A DNA stretch of 64,000 nucleotides from Phytopythium helicoides. Lineage: Eukaryota > Oomycota > Peronosporomycetes > Pythiales > Pythiaceae. Location: assembly GCA_024867545.1 (NCBI GenBank), contig JANFNE010000033.1:434001-498000 (forward strand), in the 5' to 3' direction. Within the stretch, counting starts at the first letter, position 1, and every line of letters starts with the position of its first letter. Made by a program: the position numbers and the translations under genes. Positions 55,050 through 64,000 of the stretch are shown piece by piece. The notes under the pieces were generated by a model. The model was not told where the DNA came from and did no database searches. It saw nothing but the letters and a program-made list of their open reading frames with translations.

Positions 55050-57712
55050 TTACTCGTCATCCTTGGTCTTGGGCTGGCTCTTCTCCTGTGTAGGCTTTGA
55101 GGATGAACTCGCGTCTCCTGTTGCTGCTGCTGCTGGGGTCAGCGAGGACATGGACGGCAACGCGAGCGAACTCAGGTAGCTGGTGAAGGTGATGGACCGC
55201 CGCTTACCGCCGACGCGTTCACGGGGGTCGTCGACGTCGCGCGCAGCTGCAGGAAGCCCGATCTCGATGTCATCCACGCTCCGACGAGTGCGGCGTCCGC
55301 TTCCTCGTCCGCTTGCACTGCTGATAACAAGCATATGCATGTGAGCACCAATACTCAGGAGAGGTCGCGCAGATCATCAACGTACGCGATCATGCGCGAA
55401 GATGGTCGACGATAAAGCAAACCGGTGCTCTGAGCTCCTTGGAAGCCCAAGCCACCCAGAAGCTCTGTTAGACACGCTGTAGTCGACATGTCGAGGTAGT
55501 TGTCAATTGCTTGTCGGTTTACAGTACGTCGAGAGCGCCGTGAGCCACTCGACCCATCGTTCACTTCGCCGTTTGCATCGTCGTCATCGCTGTTGGCGCC
55601 GTCGTCAGACTCCTCAGTCGTACTGAGATCTAAAGCATCGTCGTCATCTTCGCTTCGACGTGCCGTCGCGGATTCGTGCCGACGAATAGGATTGTGGTCG
55701 CCACCATCTTCTCCCTCTGTGTCGGTTGCGTCTTCCGCCTGAGATGATACCTCTGTCACAGCTTCTAGCTGTGTTCCACCGGTACCCGGTTTTAATGAAC
55801 CAGACGATGCCAATGCAGCTGAGGTCGGACCGGAGAAGCTGAAGCCGCGCTCAAGCGTTGCCTTGCGCTTCACAACACCGCCGTGCTTGCGTCGAGAGAG
55901 TAATACGACTCCAAAGATGGTCGTTGCAATGCCCAGAACGAACATACACGCTTGCTCAACAGAGAACGCGCGGATCTCTTGAAAGTAGATGACGCCACCG
56001 AGTACTCCGCTGATGATCCAGTACGCTTGGTAGACGGGGACAATTGACAGCGCATCGTAATAGGATAGACCACGGTTGAGAAAGTGGATCTGGCACAATA
56101 GACAACCCACAAGCGCGAGCGTGATGAGGTAACCTTCGACGTGCAAAAAGCAGTCGTTGTCGCCATGAAATGCGCTTTTCAGTAACTCGGCGCAGGACTT
56201 GGCGAACAGCACAGACTGACCGCCCATTGTGCCTGCGAATCTGAATCAAGTACATGGAGTTGAGTAAGCCCTGCTCTTATGAAGAAAGCGCTCGCGTTGC
56301 TGTTTGCTCGTACCCAGAGTAGCCAACAAGCCTGACCGTCGACCATGTGGCTGGACGCCCAACTTGGATCAATCGATGCCGACGACTCATCAGGCTGAGC
56401 TTCTCGACCATCAGAATGAGCGCCAAATGAAGCAAGATGCAAAGGAACACCAGCACGAAGTACACGCCTGAGGTGTACCATCCACTTTTGTCAGCAGTTT
56501 GGTGTGAACCAACTCAGCTACAACATGGCGCGTACATGTGAGAGGGTCGCGGTAGAGCCGAAGAAGCATGTCTAGGTTGTACGATGGCGAGGTGTGCGAC
56601 GCGAACACGACAGCGATTGTAGCACCAGCAAAGATGACGAGCGTTGCGATAATGTCCTTGCGCGTGAGTTTCTCCTTGTTGAAACAAGGTGCCAACATCT
56701 GCGAGGGGAAAACAAGTCAGCCATGTCGGAAAGATCAAACTGCGGAGCCACGCACCATGTTCCAGACAAGAGTGAGCGCTGCAAGCGGAGCCAACAGGCT
56801 TTGTGGCGCGAGCCCGAATGCTACAAAATCAAGCACAGAGCCGACAAGAATCAAAACGAATCCCACGACCCACAGCGGGAGGGTATACGCTGGCGCAGGC
56901 TCCTTGTTGCTCTCAGCTGCTGTCGCTTCGTTTTGCTTGAGTGCTTTCTTCTGCAAATTGATGCCGACGCTTGCTAAGAAGGAAAAGACGACAGCAATAG
57001 TGAAGCCTGCTATCCACCCCGAGTGCTTTGGACCGCTGTAATCCATCGGAAAGCACTTTTCCTCGTCGGACGTGCTGGCTTCAGTAGAGCTGTTGGATGA
57101 ACCGCAAAACGCAGTCGCTAGTGCACTCCCTTGGAGTGTTGTTGAGCAGTTGCTCTCTACAGTCTGGCAACCAACATGCCGATTAATCCAAGTCGCTATC
57201 ATGCTACAAGTCAAACTGAGGCGTACAGATGCACAGCTGTCGAGACAGAGCAACTCGGGTGTCCCCAGTTCGCAAACGCTGAAGGCTCGCATGCACGATA
57301 CGCGCCGCAGCACGCGCATGCACGAGGCAGCAGCCTCCTCGTCGCTGCCGAGCGTGCTGTTGAGCTGCTGGTTGTACTGCTCCTCCGCGTCGTTGTCCTG
57401 ATCAGCACACTCCGTCAGACCCTGACTCGATCTTCCGCCTGCAAGAAAAAAAAACAAAACACCCGGAGTACTCACCAACTGCCTCCAGGTGGTGCCGGGC
57501 GGCAGGCAGGCAGAGTACGCGACCGCGTCGGCACAGAAGGCGAGCTGCGCGGCCTCGGGCACGTCGCACGCGTCGCACTCGAGCGCGCTGGCGCACTCAG
57601 GCAGCAGCAGCGCGCTGCTCGCCAGCGCCAGCGCCAACAGCGGCCGCAGCCGCGCGGCCTTTCTCCTCTCGGCGACGCTCGCGCACCGCAGCGGAGCTGG
57701 ACCCGCGGTCAT
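55050..57712 (-). CDS. NIPA-like magnesium transporter (DUF803) with N-terminal Cys-rich domain, multi-exon
   Basis: Starts at ATG 57712 (an in-frame ATG at 57805 is possible). A signal-peptide-like segment (LRPLLALALASSALLL) is followed by about 180 Cys-rich residues (LECDACDVPEA ... TECADQDND ... SCMRVLRRVSCM), then the NIPA membrane core: GWIAGFTIAVVFSFLASVGI, LPLWVVGFVLILVGSVLDFV, KDIIATLVIFAGATIAVVF, YFVLVFLCILLHLAL, GYLITLALVGCLLCQ, AYWIISGVLGGVIYF, CMFVLGIATTIFGVVLL. A cytosolic acidic/Ser tail follows. Introns supported: 57422-57475 (54 nt) and 56699-56755 (57 nt, phase 0), plus others near 56470-56540 and 56235-56290 whose exact sites do not keep frame, so a sequence error or unusual splice is possible there. 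The last part (55050-55340) is probably a final exon. NIPA proteins move Mg2+ across membranes; the substrate here is inferred. Confidence 0.75.
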
Positions 57713-57977
57713 GGCGTGCGCGACGACCGCGAGGGCGGGCGGCCGAGGTTCTGAGCGCCAGAGAGAGCGCCGCGTCGGCGCCGAGGCCCGCGCGCGCCTC
57801 AGCATGACCTTCCGGGGGCAACGAAACTGATTTCGGGTTCACCAGCTGGCCGGTTTCACTGTATGAAGAGGTTGTGTGACTAGATTGCAAGTTATGTGAT
57901 GGTGACGGGGTCGAGCTCCGGAGCTCCGTGGGAGTAGCAAGCAAACAATAGGATCTATTCGAGCTGGTGCTTAGACT

Positions 57978-59576
57978 CTAGTCGGCGGGCGAGATGAAGG
58001 AGGCGATGGTGCCGATGAAGGAGAAGACGATCGAGAGCGCGGCGAGCGTCACGTTGAGCACGACCTCGAAGCGCGACAGGCGGCGCCAGAAGAGCTTGAG
58101 GTAGAAGACGCACGGGAAGAAGAGCGAGACCATCATGGCGAAGAACGCGCCAAGGAACGACGTCAGGCGCGCGAAGTGCGGCACGAAGAGCCCGCAGAAG
58201 ACGGCGGCGATCGTGATGCTCGTGCGGATGAACGCGCGGTAGAACGCCGTCTTGCGGGACGTCGGCGCCATCATCTCGGCGCGCGAAAGCACGAATTCCT
58301 CGATGGCGAGCGCGATCGGATGGATCGTGATCGCGATCTTGCTCAGCGGGTTCAGCACGATCATCCAGATCACGAGCGTCGTAAGCGCACCTGGGAACGA
58401 TGCGATCAGGTTGAGCGTGATCTCCTTCTTGGTGTCCACGCCGTACATGAGGTAGCCGCCAAGCTCAATGATGCCGTAGACGAAAGCCACAACCACGTAC
58501 GCGACGTCGACCACGCGAGGGTAGCTGGCCTTGTTCTCAAGCGAGCTACAGATCGACGGGAAGACCGAGTGCCCGCCGAACGCGACCATGGTGAGGCCGA
58601 TCGCGAGCGGGATGCGGTCGGTGTCTGCGAGCATCTCGATCGGCTGCGGGTGAAGCAAGCTGCCGCCCGAGTAGCCCGGCGCTGTCACATCGATCGCGAA
58701 GCCAACGTACAGGATCGTGTACAGGCAGAAGAGCGAAGATACAACGCCCAGGATGCTGAAGTAGGAGAGCATGGACATCTGCGTGGTCCACGTGCTCGGC
58801 ATGATGACAAGGAACGCAATGATGGTGAGCTGCGCCTCGGTGAAGCTGGGGATCAGAGCACCCAGTGTGTCGCCGACTGTTGAAAGCACAGGTGTTAGAT
58901 GAGTGATGCGGGTGAGCTCATGCATACTCGAGCGAAAGACGTACTGACGACGAAGAGCATGGCGCAGACGGTGAAGAGCTCGCAAAAGAAGGTGATGCTG
59001 ATGATGACGCGGCCCTTGGTGCCGAAGGCGGCCTCGCCGATGTCAGGGTAGGTGAGCATGCCCTCCTGGTAGTCGAGGCACTTGCCGAGCAGCTTGGCCT
59101 GTGTGGTTGGTCACGAGCGTGAAGAAGAGGAAGAGCGGCGCGCCGAGCAGCCAGCCGCTGGAGCGCAGCGCGAAGGGGCTGGAGAGCACGCCGACGCCGA
59201 GCAGCACGTTGATGGCGTTGAAACACGGCGCCCTTGAAGCTGCTGTGGCCGTGCGGCGCCCCCTCCTCGACGCTCACGACCGCCTGCTGCTTGAGCCGCT
59301 GGCCGGTCCACGAACGGCGATGAGAAGGGCGACTTGGGCGTGCGCACCATAGGCTGCGGGCGACGCCATGCTGCGGGGCACATGGAGCAGGCAGGTGTGA
59401 GTTCTCAGGGTCCAGGTCCAGGGCGGTCGTTGCGGCCATCGTACCGCGCATCGACGCCCTCCTCGAAGGTCGCGGGCCACGCAGGGGGCGGCCGTCATGC
59501 CCTCGCGCCGCAGCCGCGCGACCGACGGCGAGTACGACGGCAGCAGCGGCTGGCGCTCGCTCGGGGACGCGGGCAT
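57978..59576 (-). CDS. Amino acid/auxin permease family (AAAP, AVT1/SLC32-like) transporter, three exons
   Basis: ATG at 59576 (MPASPSERQPLLPSYSP). Introns at 59371-59444 (74 nt) and 58877-58944 (68 nt), both GT-AG; the second joins LFVV to IGDTLGAL in frame. The core begins KGAVF-NAINVLLGVGVLSSP, the first helix typical of AAAP proteins, and continues through about ten hydrophobic segments (FLVIMPSTW, LSYFSILGVVSSLFCLYTI, IGLTMVAFGGHSVFPSI, GALTTLVIWMIVLNPLSK, ITIAAVFCGLFVPHFARL, FLGAFFAMMVSLFFPCVFYL) to a stop at 57978. The last exon is clean; the first 1 kb contains several single-base insertions (near 59100, 59220, 59351 and 59483) that break frame. Likely an H+-coupled amino acid carrier of the vacuole or plasma membrane; substrate unknown. 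Confidence 0.8.
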
Positions 59577-59835
59577 GGTCGCTGGCTGGCGCTGGGGCGG
59601 AAGTTGGCGAGTGGCTGCGTCGGATGGGAAACGAAAGGCGGCTGAACCGCTTCAACTGGTCTCTGGATTGGCGGAAAAGGGGGGATGGCACGCGGGAATG
59701 CGGCGGCTCGATTGGCAGGAAAAGAAGAGCCGCGCCGTCTAATCAGGCGACCGGCGCGCGCTTGGACGGGACGGGAGCTGACTGGCTGACGATTCGTGCC
59801 AACGCAGCGCCTTCCGCCGGTGGACACCGACGGAC
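59577..59835. promoter_or_regulatory. Divergent intergenic region between transporter and AK6
   Basis: 259 bp separate two start codons on opposite strands, so it probably acts as a bidirectional promoter. It contains a CCAATC box on one strand (CGATTGG at about 59708-59716). Confidence 0.45.
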
Positions 59836-60425
59836 ATGGCGCGGCTGCCCAACATCCTCGTGACGGGTACGCCCGGCACGGGCAAGACGTCCATGTGCCA
59901 GATGCTAGCGGTGCGGTGAGCGCGCGGAGGTGGCGGGGAATGGGTCGACGAGGAGGCTGACGCCACGAACGACTGGACAGGAGCGCTCGGAGTTGACGCA
60001 CGTGAACGTCGGGCGACCTGGTCAAGGAGCGCGAGCTGCACAGCGGCCGCGACGAGGAGTTCGACTGCTTCGTGCTGGACGAGGACAAGGTCTGCGATGA
60101 GATGGAGGACATGATGGCCGAGGGCGGCAAGATCGTCGACTTCCACACGTGCGACTTCTTTCCCGAGCGTTGGTTCGACCTCGTCATCGTGCTGCGCGTC
60201 GACAACACGACGCTCTTCGACCGACTCGCCAAGCGCGGCTACTCGGAGAAGAAAGTCGCCGAGAACGTCGAGTGCGAGATCATGCAGGTCGTGTATCAGG
60301 AAGCCATGGAGAGCTACGCTCCCGAGATTGTGCAGGCTCTCGAGTCCCGCACAGTCGAAGACATGGAGAGCAACATCGAGCGCACGCTCGCGTGGGTTGA
60401 GCACTGGAAGGAACAGCACGCGTAG
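59836..60425 (+). CDS. AK6: Adenylate kinase isoenzyme 6 / Fap7-like nuclear NMP kinase
   Basis: ATG at 59836; P-loop GTPGTGKT at residues 11-18. Exon 1 ends at 59910 (LA) with donor GTGCGG; the intron is 59911-59980 (70 nt, ends GACAG); exon 2 continues THVNVG, DLVKEREL, VLDEDKVCDEME, VDFHTCDFFPERWFD, VLRVDN and an AK6-type C-terminus ending WVEHWKEQHA. Alignment by eye to the family (GKELA-SKSGLKYINVGDL) supports that splice. There is one extra G in the GGG at 60011-60013, so the genomic frame is broken between VNVG and DLV; this may be a sequencing error. AK6/Fap7 phosphorylates NMPs and is needed for late 18S rRNA maturation with uS11 (family knowledge). Confidence 0.88.
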
Positions 60426-60509
60426 AGAGTCGCCATCGACAGCGTGAGGGTATCGTTATAGCCGAGAGGCAAGTACATGTGCGGTTAGCTAGCTACTTCT
60501 CGAGAGTGA

Positions 60510-61730
60510 TCATGAAAAGCCTCCACAGCGCACGGGCGAGTCCTGGAGCTGCCCGCGATCGGTGCCATCCGAAACGGAAGCAGCGAAGCTGTGGCGCGGG
60601 CGTGGACGCGTTAGGGGCGACAGCATAGCTGGTGAGGAGGCCATTGTCGCCGCCGCCGCCGCCTTGAGCTGATCAAGCAATGTCCGCTGCGCTAGACCCT
60701 CGGCAAACAGGTTCTCACGGACAGCGCGAGGCCGCTTGGCCGCCTGCAGCCGACAGGACTTGTTAGTCAGGTAACTGGAAATCGGCCCACACACACCACC
60801 GCAGCTCTACCTTGGCATCTTTGATAGGCGACACAGGGAGCGACCAAGCATTCTCACTGGGGCTAGAGCGCAGTGCTCCACCCTGTCCACCCGCTGTTAC
60901 CTCCTTCTAACGACGCTACCCAGCGTCAGAACTCGCCCTGCAAACCATTGAACGATTCTCATCACGACAACGTACCGATTGGCGATCCTGCGCGTAGATG
61001 TCGTCGGCCCGTACGGCCGTCGCAGACGCCAGTCGGTCAAACCCAAGGTACGCCTCTGGCATCGGATGTTGCACTCGCGTCACCTTTGGCGCGACTGGCT
61101 GCTGCTTTCTTCGTGCCCGATCAAGACGCCCAACCCCAGCGTCCGACACCTGGCCGTCCTGGTTGTCCGCTGGGAGCCCACCAACCACCCGACCGCGTCT
61201 TCGCATGAGCTCCAGTCGGGTTGACTCGGCATGGCAGCGCGAGCGGATCCTCCACGTAGCCGTCCCGCGCCTTCCACCACTCGCGCAGCTCATGCGCCTT
61301 GGGCCGATCGGCGAGACGCTCGATTTCTTGCGGCTCGAACGCGAGGCTTGCAATACGCCGCCCCACTTGTCGCTGCTCCAACAGAGCCGACCGAGTCGCC
61401 ACTTTGCTGCAGCTGCTGCTTCCAGCGTCGCTCGCCGTGCTCGAAGGGCGAGACTGATCGAACACGCCCGTGCGACGGAACCAGTCGCGGAAAAGCGTCT
61501 CGGAGCGCGCAAACTTGCGGTCCGGCGTGCCCTGCGCCTGTGTGGGCGAGTACATACTCGCGCTGGTCGGCTCGCCGCGCATCCAGCAGCTGGCTACGCG
61601 TTTCGTGCGCGGGCTGTAGACGACAAGGCACTCAGCGTCAGGAACGCCACAAAGGCGACAATGGATGCAGTAGCGTGAGCCGCACAGTGCGCAGCCAATC
61701 AGGCGGGATCTTGATGTCGCTCGTCGCCAT
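60510..61730 (-). CDS. Cys-rich (CxxC) protein of unknown function, multi-exon
   Basis: Probable ATG at 61730 (MATSDIKIP). Close to the N-terminus is a dense cysteine cluster, GCALCGSRYCIHCRLCGV, likely to bind zinc, then DAECLVVYSPRTKRVASCW. Further on are charged helical stretches (FARSETLFRDWFRRTGVF, EPQEIERLADRPKAHELREWW). Supported 3' structure: exon ending 60976, intron 60883-60975 (93 nt), exon 60882-60811, intron 60744-60810 (67 nt), last exon 60743-60510; all three exon phases agree. Two single-base insertions (A at 61701, T near 61171) must be ignored to keep one frame in the first part. Convergent with AK6, 84 bp apart. No family recognised. Confidence 0.55.
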
Positions 61731-61985
61731 CGCGCGGCCCCGGGAGCCGCAGACGGGGGCGTGCGGGTCTCGTGGCAGGCTGGCCTGTGCAATGGCAGCT
61801 ATAATTGTTCGCGTCGCTCGTATTTCGGGGATCGTCAATGCCACGTCTAGTGGCTTGACTGATGAGACCAGCCCCACTTCAACTCAGAACTGGTCAACTG
61901 TGAACATGTTTTTTTTTTACTGTAGTTTAGAGCACCAATGCGAGGCGTCGGACGCCACGCCCTAACCGACTAGCGCGCTGCGCAA
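61731..61985. other. Intergenic spacer
   Basis: Upstream of the Cys-rich gene and downstream of the dehydratase gene; contains a T10 run near 61909-61918. No gene seen. Confidence 0.5.
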
Positions 61986-64000
61986 TTACCACGACAGGTC
62001 CTTGGACGCGTCGCTGCCACTCGCCTTGTCAGCAGCAGCCTTGGGACCCTCGCAGTCACCACCACCGCTTCCGCAGCTGCTGTCGCCACCGTCCGAGTCG
62101 GCCACAGCCACGCGGAAGAGACGGTTGCCGAACTTCTTGTACAGCGGCATGATGCCACCACCGGCAAGCAGGCGCTCCTCGAACAGCGACATGTTGAAGC
62201 GGAACGTCTCGCCGCCTACCTCAATCGTGCGGCCCTTCATGTTGATCGTGATCTCGGCATTCTCGGTCGCCAGCTCGTAGAAGCGGTCGTCCGTGAGCTG
62301 GATGCCCACCAGGCTGAAGTTCTGGTAGTTGCGCGAGAAGATGTAGCCGTACGAACGGCAAATCATAGCCTGCACACCGGCACCCTTGAGCGCCGTCACA
62401 GCCTGCTCGCGCGACGAGCCACAGCCAAAGCCCGTGCCAGCGACGACGATGTTCTGGCCCTGGGTGACCTTCTCACGGAAGTCCGGGTTCGTGTGCAGGA
62501 ACGCGACCTTGCCCAGCTTCTCCATGTCGTTCTCCGTCAGGTACTCGCCCGGCAGGATGGCGTCCGTGTCGATGTTGTCACCAAACACCTGCGCACGACC
62601 CTTGATCTGGCCAGCAAGCGTGGCGAGCGGCTCGTTTTCGGCAGCTGCAGCGTCGACCAGCAGCGGCGGCAGCCTCGGGCAGCTCCGGAGTGGGCTCCGT
62701 CGTGATCTCGAACGGAACGGACGGCGGCTGCGGCACGGCCGACTTGAACTTCTCCTTGTCGATGAACGCAAGGTACGGCGTCGGGTCCGTGACCTCCATC
62801 GTGAAACTCGAAGCAGCAACCGTGATGGCAGACGCCAGGTTGGCAATCGAGCCGCGACCCATGCGGTTGCGGTAGTTACGGTTCTGGCTACTGAGCCACA
62901 CCTCGTTCTCGCCGGCAACGTCGGCGGCGATACCCAGGCAGTAACTGCAGCCAGGAGCGCCAACCGTGAAGCCCGCACGCTCGTACACCTCAATCAAGCC
63001 GTGGTTCTTGAGGTTCTCAATGATGCGCTGGCTGCCCGGCGTCACACGACGCTGGCCGTGTGCGACCGGCTTCAGGCCCTGCTTCAGCATAGCCTCGAGC
63101 ACAAGGGCGCCGAGCACCAGGTCCTCCTCGGCAGTCGTGCACGCACCAATGAAGCAGCCGTCAAGCTTCATGCCGGCGACCTCCTTGACCGGCTTGACGT
63201 TGTCGGGAGACGGGAACAGCGCGACTTGCGGCTCCAGGTTGTCGAGGTTGATCTCAAACTTGGCGGCGTACTGAGCATCCGGGTCGGCGCGGAAGTAAAT
63301 GCCGTCTTGGTTGTGGGACTCGCGCTTGCCGACGTAGGCGGCCGTGCGCTCGTCAGGCCGGGAACACGCCGGCAATACCGCCGAACTCGACCGACATGTT
63401 ACTGATGGCGAAGCGGGCATCGCACGAGAGCGCCGAGATGTTGCCACCCCACTCGATGCAGCGCTGCGTGGCCACCGTGTTGCACTTGAGCTGTCCGAGC
63501 GTGTAGAGCATGACGTCCTTGCCACCCATGCCCGTGGGCGGGGTTCCGACAAAGTCGATCTTGACCGTCTCGGGCACCTTGATCCAGGTCTCTCCCGTGA
63601 CGAGCGGCATGACGACGTCAGGCGGCGCCGAGGCCAATGGCGAAGGCGCCGAGGCCGCCCGTGGAGCACGAGTGCGAGTCGGCGCCGACGACGATCTGTC
63701 CGGGCTGCGCGCGTTGGCGGTAGAACTCAGGTGTGCAGGATGGTGGTGTTGGGAGGCTGGAAGTTGGTGAGCTGCGCCTCCTTGGCGAAGTCCTCCGAGG
63801 CCTTGATCATCATCTTCTGCGTGGGTAGGTGGTTGACGCGCGGGTCGACGGTGTGGTCGACGGCGAGCCAGAAGCGGTCGTTGCGCCAGATGCGGGGGCG
63901 GCCCATGTCCTGGTACGTCTTGTCCATCGACTTCCACGTGATCTCGCAGGCCAGCGTCCACTGCGCCTTGACGCACAGCATCTGGCCAGGGCTCCACCTC
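61986..64000 (-). CDS. Isopropylmalate dehydratase-type enzyme, fused large and small subunits, 5' end outside window
   Basis: Aconitase-superfamily hydro-lyase, most like 3-isopropylmalate dehydratase (leucine pathway), possibly homoaconitase. Reading from the right edge: [45 protein letters not shown] (substrate-binding GADSH), [23 protein letters not shown] and [10 protein letters not shown] (together the three Cys expected to hold the 4Fe-4S cluster), [15 protein letters not shown]; then a linker and the LeuD-like swivel domain [29 protein letters not shown], and a Gly/Ser-rich tail to the stop at 61986. Bacteria encode the two domains separately. Four single-base insertions (63729, 63620, 63355, about 62662) break an otherwise clear frame; three make in-frame TGA. 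No intron signals lie at these points. Confidence 0.78.

Overview
The window looks like nuclear DNA of an oomycete (stramenopile, probably Phytophthora-like). It pairs a repeat-dense tract (about 1-52 kb) with a compact GC-rich gene island (about 52-64 kb) whose genes have short GT-AG introns of roughly 54-93 nt. The assignment rests on gene architecture and retroelement content, not on a marker gene.

Region 1-30.1 kb is a stack of LTR retrotransposons. G3 is a Ty3/gypsy element on the + strand, of which only the integrase-chromodomain end is in view. It is interrupted at 4922 by G1, a Ty3/gypsy element on the - strand that runs off the left edge. Downstream of G3 pol, on the opposite strand, lies an intron-containing gene for a 909-residue coiled-coil protein (7785-10648), with GTCGA-rich minisatellites on both sides. 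A second minus-strand gypsy element, G2 (12361-30104, 537-bp LTRs, TSD GTACG), carries two full-length Ty1/copia elements, C1 (TSD GACGC) and C2 (TSD GTTTG). Without them G2 is 8166 bp: gag, a -1 frameshift signal, pol with chromodomain, and an antisense ORF (aORF) of about 587 codons between pol and the 3' LTR. G2 is also tiled along its length by short perfect inverted repeats that its relative G1 lacks at matching positions.

Region 30.1-52 kb is mostly non-coding. It holds copia C3 (31802-36584), simple-sequence and short-repeat tracts, one or two decayed coding fragments, and a 124-bp satellite array of about 47 copies (46068-51906). Copia C4 (41285-46067) is inserted in the first copies of that array. 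The four copia copies are nearly identical, all keep an uninterrupted 1345-residue polyprotein and all have 5-bp TSDs, so the family has moved recently.

Region 52-64 kb is the gene island: a PlsB/GPAT-type acyltransferase (+), a NIPA-like transporter with a Cys-rich lumenal domain (-), an AAAP-family amino acid transporter (-), the AK6/Fap7 adenylate kinase (+), a Cys-rich protein of unknown function (-), and a fused LeuC-LeuD-type dehydratase (-, cut by the right edge). Several of these genes between 59 and 63.8 kb contain isolated single-base insertions that break otherwise clear frames. Many of the inserted bases are an A or T placed before GG, which points to sequence error more than to real pseudogenes.
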